Shown: piece by piece, positions 40,028 to 49,540 of the stretch
Numbering within the stretch: the first letter of the stretch is position 1
Layout of the letters: each line of letters starts with the position of its first letter
Source: Caballeronia jiangsuensis
Lineage (GTDB): Bacteria; Pseudomonadota; Gammaproteobacteria; Burkholderiales; Burkholderiaceae
Assembly: GCA_000648925.1 (NCBI GenBank)
Contig: JFHF01000030.1
Coordinates: forward strand, 1-64,000
Reading direction: 5' to 3'
Length of the DNA: 64,000 nt
The notes under the pieces: generated by a model
Database searches by the model: none
What the model was told of the DNA's origin: nothing
Seen by the model: only the letters and a program-made list of their open reading frames with translations
Translations under genes and position numbers: made by a program

Positions 40028-40969
40028 ATGACGGCGAATGGTATCGAACGCGTCGCGGTTGTCGGCACGGGCGTGATCGGCGCGAGCTGGGCCGCGTATT
40101 TTCTGGCGCGCGGGCTCGCGGTATCGGCGACGGACCCTGCACCCGGGGCGCGCGAGCGGCTGATGGCGGCCGTCGCACGGCATTGGCCGACGCTCGAAGA
40201 GATCGGTTTGGAAAAAGGCGCTTCAATAGCGAATCTCACGTTCCACGACGATCTGGAAAGCGCGCTGTCCGGCGCGCAATTCGTGCAGGAGAACGGGCCC
40301 GAGCGCGAAGACCTGAAGCTCGATCTGCTCAAGCGAATCGATGCGGCGCTGCCCGAAGATGTCGTGATCGCGTCGAGCACGTCCGGTCTCCTGATGAGCC
40401 GCATGCAGCGCGCGTGCCGTCATCCGGAGCGTGTCGTGCTCGGGCATCCGTTCAATCCGCCGCATCTGATTCCGCTCGTCGAAGTGATCGGCGGCGAGGT
40501 CACGTCGGCCGCATCGCTCGAACGCGCGATGGCCTTCTACACGGCGATCGGCAAGCGTCCCATCCATCCGCGAAAGGAACTGAAGGGCCACATTGCCAAT
40601 CGCTTGCAGGCGGCGCTCTGGCGCGAAGCGTTTTATCTCGTGTCGATCGGCGCGGCGAGTGTCGCGGATATCGACGATGCCATCGCGTTCGGTCCCGGCC
40701 TGCGATGGGCGGTGTCGGGACCGTTCGCCAACCTGCATCTTTCGGGTGGCGAAGCGGGCATTGCGCATACCCTCGATCATCTCGGCCCGTCGATGCAGGA
40801 TTGGTGGGATGACCTCGGCACGCCGCGACTGACGCAGGAACTTCAGAGGAAAGTGGTCGAAGAGATGAAGACGGCGCTCGATGGCCGGTCGCCGGCGTCG
40901 ATGGAGATGGAGCGTGATCAAGTCATGCTGGCACTGCTGAAGGCGAAGCGCGCGGCCTCTCCTCGCTGA
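40028..40969 (+). CDS. 3-hydroxyacyl-CoA / L-carnitine-type dehydrogenase
   Basis: A 313-residue NAD-dependent dehydrogenase. The Rossmann loop is VVGTGVIGASWAAYF, catalytic regions include ASSTSGLLMSRM and LGHPFNPPHLIPLVEVIGG, with the His of the HPFNPP motif acting as base. L-carnitine dehydrogenases belong to this family and have this length without the thioesterase domain. It follows the DUF849 gene by two bases. Its 3' end overlaps the convergent ligase gene by 47 bases. Confidence 0.87.
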   Translation: MTANGIERVAVVGTGVIGASWAAYFLARGLAVSATDPAPGARERLMAAVARHWPTLEEIGLEKGASIANLTFHDDLESALSGAQFVQENGPEREDLKLDLLKRIDAALPEDVVIASSTSGLLMSRMQRACRHPERVVLGHPFNPPHLIPLVEVIGGEVTSAASLERAMAFYTAIGKRPIHPRKELKGHIANRLQAALWREAFYLVSIGAASVADIDDAIAFGPGLRWAVSGPFANLHLSGGEAGIAHTLDHLGPSMQDWWDDLGTPRLTQELQRKVVEEMKTALDGRSPASMEMERDQVMLALLKAKRAASPR

Positions 40970-42497
40970 CAATGCCCGCATTCGACGCGTCCCTGCATAA
41001 CCGCCCGATCGCCGCACGATTCACTTTCCCCTGCTCGGTGAGCGGCACGCGTTGCACGGCGGCCATCCGCACGGCCTTCGCAACGTCCACGCCGCACGCC
41101 GATTCGAGCGCGCGCATGCATCGCGCGATATCGACACGCTTGCCCGCCCACGGCACGACGACGACATCCCACAGATATCCGCGCGCAATATCCGCCGATG
41201 CCACGGCGCGCGCATAGCGGACATCGGGCAACGCGCACAGCGGCGTTTCGATCCGCGCCGGACCGATGACGGCGCCATCGATCTCGGCGACATCGGCGGC
41301 GCGTCCGAGCACATGCAGATGCACGTTTTCGTCGATGAAGCCAATATCGCCCGTCAGGCACCAGCCGTCTCGAAATTTCTGCGCCGCTTCGATCGGTTGC
41401 CGGTGATAGCCCTGCGCCACCGCCCTCGATCTCACCTCGATGGCGCCGTGCTGCCCCTCGCGCGCGAACCTGCCATCGGCGCGGCGCAGGCGCACATCGA
41501 CGCCCGGACGGATGCGGCCCGCCGTGTCCAGCAAACCGGGATCGGCCAGATAATCCGATGGCGTCAGCACGCTCACGAGCCCCGCCTCGCTCGCGCCGTA
41601 CATGTGCGTGAGCACGGGTCCGAGCCGCGCGATCGCGCGCCGCCGCAGAATCGCGGGCGCCGATCCGCCGATATGCGCGATCGAGCGCAGCGACGACAGA
41701 TTGCGTTGATCGACGTCCGGGTGATCCATCGTTTCGAAGAGTTGCGGCTCGACGAGGAGCACATCGGTGATGCGTTCGGCTTCGATCGTCGCGAGCGTGT
41801 CGGCGGGATCGTAGGACGGTTTCAGCACCACGGTGCCGCCGCCCATCAACGTGTTATCGACGAGCACTTGCGACAGATAGGCGAGCGCCCCGTTGACGAG
41901 CTGACGGCGGTCCTCGGGACTCGGCGCGCTCACCATCGCCGAATACACCGCGAAGCTGCGGCGGCTCGCTTTCGGCGCGCCGGTCGAGCCGCCCGACGAC
42001 ACGACCACCGCGAGGTCGTCGCGCCGTGCGCGGCTTTGCACGGGCACATCGTGCTGCACGCGTGCGCGCATGTCCAGACGCGAACGCGCCGGGCCCGTGC
42101 CGACATAAGCGAGGCGCGCGCCGCTGCGCTCGGGCACCAGATGTTTTGTCTCCGGGAAGGCGACGAGCAATGCCGGCTGCATGCGCGTCACGAAGGCCGC
42201 GCGCTGCTCGGCCGATGCGATCGCGGGCAGGAACATCGTCGCCGCGCCGAGCAGATTCGTCGCGTAACGGATGGCGAGCGCGTCGGGGCAATTCGGCGCG
42301 AACATCGCGACGAGCGCGCCGCGCGTAATGCCGAACGACGCGAGCGCCCGCGCATAGCGATAGATCGATGCGCGCAGCGCGCCGCCCGTCACGTCCTCGT
42401 CGAGATAGCGCAGCACCGCGCGATCGGCGTGTGCATCGAGTTGGTCGAGCAGGACATCGACATAGGACCGATAGGCCGCTTTTTCACAGGTTTCCAT
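40923..42497 (-). CDS. AMP-dependent acyl-CoA synthetase/ligase
   Basis: A 524-residue adenylate-forming enzyme. The A3 phosphate loop reads VVSSGGSTGAPKASRRS, the A5 motif is THMYGASEAG, A7 CLTGDIGF and the C-terminal lysine region is PLTEQGKVNRAAI. It would activate a carboxylic acid with ATP. A good ribosome site (AGGAGGG) precedes the start at 42497. Substrate unknown; near the carnitine-like set it might activate a related acid, but it is read in the opposite direction and overlaps the dehydrogenase by 47 bases. Confidence 0.85.
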   Translation of the reverse strand: METCEKAAYRSYVDVLLDQLDAHADRAVLRYLDEDVTGGALRASIYRYARALASFGITRGALVAMFAPNCPDALAIRYATNLLGAATMFLPAIASAEQRAAFVTRMQPALLVAFPETKHLVPERSGARLAYVGTGPARSRLDMRARVQHDVPVQSRARRDDLAVVVSSGGSTGAPKASRRSFAVYSAMVSAPSPEDRRQLVNGALAYLSQVLVDNTLMGGGTVVLKPSYDPADTLATIEAERITDVLLVEPQLFETMDHPDVDQRNLSSLRSIAHIGGSAPAILRRRAIARLGPVLTHMYGASEAGLVSVLTPSDYLADPGLLDTAGRIRPGVDVRLRRADGRFAREGQHGAIEVRSRAVAQGYHRQPIEAAQKFRDGWCLTGDIGFIDENVHLHVLGRAADVAEIDGAVIGPARIETPLCALPDVRYARAVASADIARGYLWDVVVVPWAGKRVDIARCMRALESACGVDVAKAVRMAAVQRVPLTEQGKVNRAAIGRLCRDASNAGIVSEERPRASPSAVPA

Positions 42498-42564
42498 GAC
42501 CGCATCCCTCCTTTGTGAGCGATGGATGCAGTGTGCTTATGGAGAATGAGGTGAAAATGAGCGG

Positions 42565-43770
42565 CTACGCGATCTCTTTCGAAAGCACTTCGCCGATGGC
42601 GCTCGCCGTCGCTTTCACATTCCGCTCATTCAGCGCCGCGACACACATCCGCCCCGAACGAATCAGATAGACGCCGTGCCGTTCGCGCAGCACATCGACC
42701 TGTTCCGCAGAAAGCCCCGTATACGTGAACATCCCGCGCTGCGCCAGATATCGCGCGAGCATCGCGTCGGGCACGTTGCCGCGCAGCCGTGCATGAATCT
42801 CGCCGCGCATGCGCGCGATGCGCGTGCACATCGACGTTAACTCCTCCTCCCACGATTGCCGCAGCGCCGGCGTCGTGAGCACGCGCGCGACGATCATCGC
42901 GCCGTGCGTCGGCGGGTTGCTGTAGTTCGCGCGCACGGCGCTCGTCAGTTGCCCGAGCACGCGCGGAGCCGATTCCGCCGACTCGCAAACCACCGACAAC
43001 GCGCCGCAACGTTCGCCGTACAGCGAGAAGTTCTTCGAGAACGAATTAGCGACGAACGCCGGCACGTTCTGACGCACGAGCTCGCGAATCGCGAACGCGT
43101 CCGCATCGAGCCCGGCGCCGAATCCCTGATACGCCATGTCGATGAACGGCAAGAGATCACGCTGCCTGATCGCTTCGATCAGCGTCACCCATTGCGCTTC
43201 GGTCAGATCGACGCCCGTCGGGTTGTGACAGCACGCATGCAGCAGCACCACGCTCTTCGCGGGCAGACCACGGATGGCCGAAAGCATCGCGTCGAATTTC
43301 AGGCCGCCGCTCGCTTCGTCGTAGTACGGATACGTGCCGACCGTGAACCCCGCGCGCTCGAAGATGAAGCGATGGTTGTCCCACGTCGGATCGCTCACCC
43401 AGACTTGCGAGCCGGGGAAATACCGCTTGATGAAGTCCGCGCCGACCTTGAGCGCACCGGAGCCGCCGAGCGTCTGCACCGTCGCGATGCGGCCGTCGGC
43501 GCGCGCCACGGAGTCATCGCCGAAGACGAGCGACTGCACGGCGTCGCGATATGCCGCGAGCCCCGACATCGGCAGATACGGCTTCGCGGCGGGTTGCGCG
43601 AGCCACTGCGCTTCGGCTTCGCGCACGGCGCGCATCACGGGCAGACGGCCTTCGTCGTCGTAGTAGATGCCGATGCTGAGATTGACCTTGTTGTCGCGCG
43701 GGTCCTTCGCGAAGTCTTCGTTCAGCGAGAGGATCGGATCGCCGGGATAGGCATCGATGTGTTCGAACAT
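42565..43770 (-). CDS. tyrB: Aromatic amino acid aminotransferase
   Basis: A 401-residue PLP enzyme of the class I aspartate/aromatic group. Cofactor-binding segments are GGSGALKVGADF, the substrate region LLHACCHNPTGVDLT, IDMAYQGFGAG and SFSKNFSLYGERCGAL with the Schiff-base lysine at SFSK. It has the TyrB/AspC-like start MFEHIDAYPGDPILSLNEDF. It is preceded by an amino acid permease gene 11 bases upstream, which supports an aromatic substrate such as phenylalanine or tyrosine. Confidence 0.9.
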   Translation of the reverse strand: MFEHIDAYPGDPILSLNEDFAKDPRDNKVNLSIGIYYDDEGRLPVMRAVREAEAQWLAQPAAKPYLPMSGLAAYRDAVQSLVFGDDSVARADGRIATVQTLGGSGALKVGADFIKRYFPGSQVWVSDPTWDNHRFIFERAGFTVGTYPYYDEASGGLKFDAMLSAIRGLPAKSVVLLHACCHNPTGVDLTEAQWVTLIEAIRQRDLLPFIDMAYQGFGAGLDADAFAIRELVRQNVPAFVANSFSKNFSLYGERCGALSVVCESAESAPRVLGQLTSAVRANYSNPPTHGAMIVARVLTTPALRQSWEEELTSMCTRIARMRGEIHARLRGNVPDAMLARYLAQRGMFTYTGLSAEQVDVLRERHGVYLIRSGRMCVAALNERNVKATASAIGEVLSKEIA

Positions 43771-43781
43771 GACTGTCTCCT

Positions 43782-45155
43782 TCAGACGCGCGACAACGCC
43801 GCACTCGCGCGACGACGGTTGCGAATGGCATAACCCACGCCCAGCACCACGAGCCACACCGGAATCAGATAGACCGACATGCGCAGGTCGGGAATCAGGC
43901 ACATCACCACGAGAATGCCGCCGAGGAACAGGAGGCACAGATAGTTGGTGAGCGGATAGCCGAGGCTCTTGAACACGGTCGTCTCGCCGGCGCGCGCCTT
44001 TGCGCGGCGGAATTGCAGATGGATGAGGCTGATCATCGCCCAGTTGATGATGAGCGCCGACACGACGAGGCCCATCAGCAACTCGAACGCCTTGCCCGGC
44101 ATCAGATAGTTGATGAGCACGCACGCCGCCGTCGCGATGGCGGAAACGCCGAGCGCGATGAGCGGAATGCCGCGCTTGTTCACCTTGAGCAGCGCGCGCG
44201 GCGCGTTGCCTTGTTGCGCGAGGCCGTACAGCATCCGGCTGTTGCAGTACACGCCGCTGTTATAGACCGACAGCGCCGCCGTGAGCACCACCGCATTGAG
44301 CACGTGCGCGACGAAGTTGCTGTTCATCGCGTGGAAGATCAGCACGAACGGGCTGCCGCCGGTCACCACCTTCTGCCACGGATACAGCGAGAGCAAAACG
44401 CCGAGCGCGCCCACGTAGAAAATCAGAATGCGGTAGATCACCTGATTGGTCGCGCGCGGAATGGTGTGCGACGGATCGTCCGCTTCGGCCGCGGTGATGC
44501 CCACGAGTTCCAGCCCGCCGAACGAGAACATGATGACGGCCATCGCCATCACGAGACCCGAGACGCCGTTCGGGAAGAAGCCGCCATGACGCCACAGGTT
44601 CGTGACGCTCGCTTCCGGTCCGGCGCCGCCCGAGACGAGCAGCCAGCCGCCGAAGCCGATCATGCCGACGATCGCGACCACCTTCACGATGGCGAACCAG
44701 AACTCCAGTTCGCCATACGATTTAACGCTCGTGAGGTTGATCGCGTTGATCACGCAGAAGCACACAAGCGCGGACACCCACGTCGGGATGCCGGGCCACC
44801 AGTACTGCACGTAGATGCCGACCGCCGATAGCTCGGCCATCGACACGAGAATGTAGAGCACCCAGTAATTCCAGCCCGACAGAAAGCCCGCGTATTGCCC
44901 GCAATACTTGTCCGCGAAGTGGCTGAACGATCCCGCGACAGGTTCATCGACGACCATCTCGCCAAGCTGACGCATGATGAAAAAAGCGACGATGCCCGCG
45001 ATCGCATAGCCGAGCAGCACCGACGGTCCCGCCGTCTTGATCGTCTGGGCGATGCCGAGAAAGAGCCCGGTCCCGATCGCGCCGCCGAGCGCGATCAACT
45101 GAATGTGACGGTTCTTCAGGCCGCGCTTGAGCGTGCCGTGTCCCTCATGTGCCAC
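43782..45155 (-). CDS. Amino acid permease (AroP/PheP-like), GTG start
   Basis: A 457-residue APC-family permease with twelve helices, containing LGGAIGTGLFLGIAQTIKTAGPSVLLGY, WNYWVLYILVSMAELSAVGIY and ITAAEADDPSHTIPRATNQV, as in AroP, PheP and LysP. The start is taken as GTG at 45155, nine bases after GGAG; an alternative TTG at 45176 would add seven residues before the same sequence. It forms an operon with the aromatic aminotransferase and is divergent from an Lrp regulator, so it probably imports phenylalanine or tyrosine. Confidence 0.9.
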   Translation of the reverse strand: MAHEGHGTLKRGLKNRHIQLIALGGAIGTGLFLGIAQTIKTAGPSVLLGYAIAGIVAFFIMRQLGEMVVDEPVAGSFSHFADKYCGQYAGFLSGWNYWVLYILVSMAELSAVGIYVQYWWPGIPTWVSALVCFCVINAINLTSVKSYGELEFWFAIVKVVAIVGMIGFGGWLLVSGGAGPEASVTNLWRHGGFFPNGVSGLVMAMAVIMFSFGGLELVGITAAEADDPSHTIPRATNQVIYRILIFYVGALGVLLSLYPWQKVVTGGSPFVLIFHAMNSNFVAHVLNAVVLTAALSVYNSGVYCNSRMLYGLAQQGNAPRALLKVNKRGIPLIALGVSAIATAACVLINYLMPGKAFELLMGLVVSALIINWAMISLIHLQFRRAKARAGETTVFKSLGYPLTNYLCLLFLGGILVVMCLIPDLRMSVYLIPVWLVVLGVGYAIRNRRRASAALSRV

Positions 45156-45289
45156 GTGTCTCTCTCCTGTGCTCAATTTAGGGGAATCAGTGTAAATTTG
45201 TTACGGCACAATATGATTTCCTAAGACGCGCAGACAAACCCTAGGTTCCGCGTCCGGATTTCATGATTGGGCTCATTGGAGAAATAAAA

Positions 45290-45763
45290 TTGCAGACTAT
45301 CGAGTTCGATCGTATCGACCTGCGTTTGCTCGGGATTCTGCAGTCGCGCGGACGCATCTCCAATCTCGAACTGGCGGAAGCGATCAATCTGTCGCCCGCG
45401 CAAACGCTGCGGCGTCATCGAAGGCTGGAGGAACTGGGTGTGATCAAGGGCTACGAAACGCGGCTCGATGCGCAGGCGCTCGGTTTCGGCGTGGTCGCGT
45501 TCATCCAGGTGACGATGGAACGCGGCCACGTGCGCGATCTCGCGAAGTTCAAGAACGTCGTCGCCAAGCTCGCGGAGATACAGGAATGTTTCGCCGTGAC
45601 CGGCGATATCGATTACATGCTGAAGGTGATCGCGCGGGATCTGAAGGGGCTGTCGGAGTTTCTGCTCGATACGCTGATGCGCATTCCCGGCGTGAGCGGT
45701 GTGAAGTCGAGCGTGTGTCTCGACGAGCTGAAGTGCGTGAGCGCGGTGCCGCTGGACGCATAG
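45290..45763 (+). CDS. Lrp/AsnC-family regulator, probable TTG start
   Basis: A 157-residue leucine-responsive-type regulator. The helix-turn-helix is LQSRGRISNLELAEAINLSPAQTLRRHRRLEELGVI and the ligand (RAM) domain includes EIQECFAVTGDIDYMLKV. I prefer the TTG at 45290, seven bases after GGAGA and giving the usual M-x-T-I-x-x-D-RID start; an ATG at 45263 would add nine residues and lacks an RBS. It is divergent from the aromatic permease and aminotransferase genes and likely controls them. Confidence 0.88.
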   Translation: MQTIEFDRIDLRLLGILQSRGRISNLELAEAINLSPAQTLRRHRRLEELGVIKGYETRLDAQALGFGVVAFIQVTMERGHVRDLAKFKNVVAKLAEIQECFAVTGDIDYMLKVIARDLKGLSEFLLDTLMRIPGVSGVKSSVCLDELKCVSAVPLDA

Positions 45764-45790
45764 CGCGGCCCGCGCTCGCCTGCGCGATGT

Positions 45791-46549
45791 TCAGATCGAC
45801 ATCCCGCCCGATACTTCGATGCGTTGCGCATTGACCCAGCGATTGTCCTCGGACAGCAACGACGCGATCATCGGTCCGATGTCGTCGGGCAGGCCCGCGC
45901 GGCCGAGCGCCGTCATGTCGGCGATGCGCTTGTTCAGCTCCGGATTGTCGCGCACCATGCCGCCGCTGAAATCGGTCTGGATCGCACCCGGCGCGACCAC
46001 GTTGACGGCGATGCGGCGCGGCGCGAGTTCCTTCGCCATGTACTTCGTCAGCACTTCGACCGCGCCCTTCATCGAGCCATAAGGCGCGCTCTCCGGCACG
46101 ATGATGCGTGTCAGTCCCGAGGAAATATTCACGATGCGCCCGCCGTCGCGAATCAGCGGCAGCAGCTTCTGCGTGAGGAAGAACACGCCCTTGAAGTGGA
46201 CGTTGTAGAGCGCATCGAGTTCGGCTTCCGTCGTCTTCTCGATGCTGTTGTGATGCGACGTGCCCGCGTTGTTGACGAGAAAGTCGAAACGGTCGGCGCC
46301 CCACTCGGCGAGCGTTGCGCGCACATCGTTCACGAAGGCGTCGAAGGCGCTCGTGTCGCCGGTATCGAGTTGCAGCGCGCGCGCCTTGCGGCCCGTCCCG
46401 GCGACGAGCGCCGCGACCTGCCCGGCTTGCGCCTCATTGCTGTGATAAGTGAAGATGCTGTCGACGCCTCGCGCGGCAAGGCTCAGCACCGTGTTTCGGC
46501 CAAGCCCGCGGCTGCCGCCCGTGACGATCGCGATCTTTTCCTTCGACAT
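45791..46549 (-). CDS. Short-chain dehydrogenase/reductase
   Basis: A 252-residue SDR with VTGGSRGLGRN, NNAGTSHHN, NISSGL and YGSMKGAVE as cofactor, assembly and active-site motifs. The second strand ends TYHSN, suggesting an NADP-type cofactor. It stands alone, convergent with the Lrp gene by 28 bases, between the aromatic amino acid and ssu genes. Substrate not predictable. Confidence 0.88.
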   Translation of the reverse strand: MSKEKIAIVTGGSRGLGRNTVLSLAARGVDSIFTYHSNEAQAGQVAALVAGTGRKARALQLDTGDTSAFDAFVNDVRATLAEWGADRFDFLVNNAGTSHHNSIEKTTEAELDALYNVHFKGVFFLTQKLLPLIRDGGRIVNISSGLTRIIVPESAPYGSMKGAVEVLTKYMAKELAPRRIAVNVVAPGAIQTDFSGGMVRDNPELNKRIADMTALGRAGLPDDIGPMIASLLSEDNRWVNAQRIEVSGGMSI

Positions 46550-46662
46550 GGCTCACGCTCCTTCAAAGCCCACAGAATAGCGAGCGGAGCGCCGATCGAT
46601 AATCCACTTCAATCCGCACGGGCCGTGCGAAAAGTCGAACAGCCGCGCGATCAGCCGCACAG

Positions 46663-47460
46663 TCAGGCGCGTTGAAGCACGCGCGAAAGCACCTGCTCTT
46701 CGAGTTCGGCGAAGCCCGGCGCCGTGCGCGTGCGCGGTCTTTGCAACGACACCGCGGTATCGAGCGTGATGCGTCCCGCGTCGATCAGCACGATGCGATC
46801 GCCGAGCGACACCGCTTCCTGCACGTCGTGCGTGACGAGCAACGCGGTGAACTTGTGTTCGCGCCACAGCCGCTCGATCAGCCCTTGCATCTCGATGCGC
46901 GTCAACGCATCGAGCGCGCCGAGCGGCTCGTCGAGCAGCAGCAGATCCGGCCGATGCACCAGCGCACGCGCGAGCGCCACACGCTGACGCTGCCCGCCCG
47001 ACAGCCGCGACGGCCAGTCCTTCTCGCGCTCGGCAAGGCCCACTTCGGCGAGCGTCGCGCGGGCGTCGTCGCGCTTGCTGCACGGCAATCCGATCATCAC
47101 GTTGTCGAGCACGCTCTTCCACGGCAACAGGCGCGCGTCCTGAAACATGATGCGCACCTGCAACTCGCTTGCGCTCGCCGGTGCGTTGCGCTGCACGACG
47201 CCGCCCGTCGGCTGATCGAGACCGGCGACGAGCCGCAGCAAGGTCGACTTGCCGCAGCCGCTTCGTCCGACGATCGACACGAAACTGCCGCGCTCGATCG
47301 AGAAATCCAGTTGATCCAGCACCTTGCGCTCGCCGAAGCGCTTTTCCACGCCGCGCAGCGAGACGGCGAGATCGCGGCCCGCGAACGGCGCGCGCGCATG
47401 GGGTTGCGTTTCGGCGCGCCTGAATACGGGCGTCAGCGTATCGATATCGATCAGATTCAT
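46663..47460 (-). CDS. ssuB: Aliphatic sulfonate ABC transporter ATP-binding protein
   Basis: A 265-residue ATPase of the nitrate/sulfonate/taurine group. Walker [11 protein letters not shown], signature [16 protein letters not shown], Walker [13 protein letters not shown], switch His in [10 protein letters not shown]. An N-terminal extension of about 30 residues precedes the domain. It overlaps ssuC by four bases and is the last gene of ssuADCB. Confidence 0.94.
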   Translation of the reverse strand: MNLIDIDTLTPVFRRAETQPHARAPFAGRDLAVSLRGVEKRFGERKVLDQLDFSIERGSFVSIVGRSGCGKSTLLRLVAGLDQPTGGVVQRNAPASASELQVRIMFQDARLLPWKSVLDNVMIGLPCSKRDDARATLAEVGLAEREKDWPSRLSGGQRQRVALARALVHRPDLLLLDEPLGALDALTRIEMQGLIERLWREHKFTALLVTHDVQEAVSLGDRIVLIDAGRITLDTAVSLQRPRTRTAPGFAELEEQVLSRVLQRA

Positions 47461-48239
47461 GATTGCGCCTTCGTTTGATAGGCCGGATGCCAGCGCAGCG
47501 TCGCGCGTTCGATCGCGCGCGCGGCCATGTCGGCGAACTTGCCGAGCAGCGCGTAGAGCAGGATGCCGACCACCACGACATCGGTTTGCAGGAATTCGCG
47601 GGCGTTCATCGTCATGTAGCCGATGCCCGATTGCGCGGAGATCGTCTCGGCGACGATCAGCATCACCCACATCAGGCCGAACGCGAAGCGCACGCCCACG
47701 AGAATCGAAGGCAATGCGCCCGGCAGAATCACATGCCGATACAGCGCGAAGCCGGACAGACCATAGCTCTTCGCCATCTCGATCAAATCGCGATCGACCG
47801 AGCGGATGCCGTGATACGTGTTGACGTAGACCGGAAAGAACACGCCCAGCGCCACCAGCACGAGCTTGGCTTCCTCGCCGATGCCGAACCACAGGATCAG
47901 CAGCGGAATCATCGCGAGCGCGGGGATGTTGCGGATCATCTGCACGGTCGAATCGAGCGCGACTTCGGCGGGCTTGAAAAGACCCGTCGCGAGCCCGAGT
48001 ACGAAGCCGATACCGCCGCCCATCGCGAAGCCCGCGAGCGCGCGGCCCGCGCTGACCTTGACGTTGGCCCACAGATCGCCGGATTCGATCAGCGTCCACG
48101 CCGCCTTCACCACGGCGAGCGGTTCGGGCAGTACGCGCGACGAAAGCCCGCCGGTGCGCGCGGCGCTTTCCCACGCAATCAGGATCAGCACCGGCACGAG
48201 CCACGGCAACGCGCGGCGAGCGATGGATTGAAGCGTCAT
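47457..48239 (-). CDS. ssuC: Aliphatic sulfonate ABC transporter permease
   Basis: A 260-residue inner-membrane protein of the binding-protein-dependent permease family, with about six helices and the EAA loop [31 protein letters not shown]. The sequence [29 protein letters not shown] is typical of SsuC/TauC. It overlaps ssuD by four bases and ssuB by four. Confidence 0.94.
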   Translation of the reverse strand: MTLQSIARRALPWLVPVLILIAWESAARTGGLSSRVLPEPLAVVKAAWTLIESGDLWANVKVSAGRALAGFAMGGGIGFVLGLATGLFKPAEVALDSTVQMIRNIPALAMIPLLILWFGIGEEAKLVLVALGVFFPVYVNTYHGIRSVDRDLIEMAKSYGLSGFALYRHVILPGALPSILVGVRFAFGLMWVMLIVAETISAQSGIGYMTMNAREFLQTDVVVVGILLYALLGKFADMAARAIERATLRWHPAYQTKAQS

Positions 48240-49384
48240 GATGCCGATACCTTCGGCAACTCCGACGTGCCGATGACTTCGCCGAACGGCCCCGACAGCG
48301 GTCCGCTCGCCTGCTCGCGCTGCTTGCGCGGCAAGAGCGGAAACACGAGTTCGGCGAAGCGATACGACTCTTCCAGATGCGGATAGCCCGAAAGAATGAA
48401 GGTATCGATGCCCAGTTCCGCATATTGCTTCATGAGGCCGGCGACCTGCTCCGGATTGCCGACGAGCGCGGTGCCCGCGCCGCCGCGCACGAGCCCGACG
48501 CCTGCCCACAGATGCGGATACACCTCCAGCTTGTCGCGGTTGCCGCCGTGCAGCGCGGCCATGCGGCGCTGGCCTTCGGAGTCCATCTTCGCGAACTGCG
48601 CCTGCGCGCGGCGAATGGTGTCGTCGTCGAGCTTGCTGATGAGCTTGTCGGCGTCCGCCCATGCTTCCTGCTCCGTCTCGCGCACGATCACATGCAGACG
48701 AATGCCGAACTTGATCGAGCGGCCTTCGTCGGCGGCGCGGCGGCGGATATCGGCCAGTTTCTTCTCGACGTCCTCGGGCGGCTCGCCCCACGTCAGATAT
48801 GTGTCGATGTGCTTCGCTGCGATATCGTGCGCCGCCGCCGACGAGCCGCCGAACCACAGCGGCGGATGCTGCTTCTGCACCGGCGGATACAGCACCTTGC
48901 CGCCCTGCGATTGCAGATGCTTGCCGTCGAAATCGAAGCTGCCGTTGTCGTGCGACTGTTCGAGCAGGCCGCGCCAGATGGTGAGGAATTCGTCGGTGAT
49001 TTCGTAGCGCGTGTCGTGATCGTGGAAGACGCCGTCGCCGGCGAGCTCGTTCGGATCGCCGCCCGTCACGACATTGATGAGCAGACGCCCGTTCGAGAGC
49101 CGGTCGAATGTCGATGCCATGCGCGCCGACAATCCGGGCGAGCTAAGACCCGGCCGGATCGCGACGAGAAACTTCAGACGCTTCGTTGCCGGAATGAGGC
49201 TCGACGCGACCACCCATGCGTCCTCGCAAGAACGGCCAGTGGGCAGGAGCACGCCTTCATAGCCGAGCGTATCGGCGGCGACCGCGATCTGGCGGAAGTA
49301 GTCGTAATTCGCGGCGCGCGCGCCTTGCGAGGTGCCGAGATAGCGACTGTCACCGTGAGTGGGAATGAACCAGAAAACATTCAT
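48236..49384 (-). CDS. ssuD: FMNH2-dependent alkanesulfonate monooxygenase
   Basis: A 382-residue luciferase-like enzyme releasing sulfite from alkanesulfonates, using FMNH2 from a reductase. The beginning [25 protein letters not shown] and segments [23 protein letters not shown] and [10 protein letters not shown] are diagnostic. No ssuE reductase gene is adjacent. RBS AAGATTCCGCG-like region is weak; the start at 49384 gives the family length. Confidence 0.95.
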   Translation of the reverse strand: MNVFWFIPTHGDSRYLGTSQGARAANYDYFRQIAVAADTLGYEGVLLPTGRSCEDAWVVASSLIPATKRLKFLVAIRPGLSSPGLSARMASTFDRLSNGRLLINVVTGGDPNELAGDGVFHDHDTRYEITDEFLTIWRGLLEQSHDNGSFDFDGKHLQSQGGKVLYPPVQKQHPPLWFGGSSAAAHDIAAKHIDTYLTWGEPPEDVEKKLADIRRRAADEGRSIKFGIRLHVIVRETEQEAWADADKLISKLDDDTIRRAQAQFAKMDSEGQRRMAALHGGNRDKLEVYPHLWAGVGLVRGGAGTALVGNPEQVAGLMKQYAELGIDTFILSGYPHLEESYRFAELVFPLLPRKQREQASGPLSGPFGEVIGTSELPKVSAS

Positions 49385-49540
49385 CGCGGAATCTGCCTCG
49401 TCTGTTCGTCGTGTGTTGAATGAGTGCTTGCCGCGCACGATGGCAGCGGCGCTCCGACGAGTCTAACGACGCGTCGCGCGCAGCCGAACCATCGATTCGC
49501 GCGAAGGATATGCGTGATCGTGCTAACGCCCGGAACGCGC

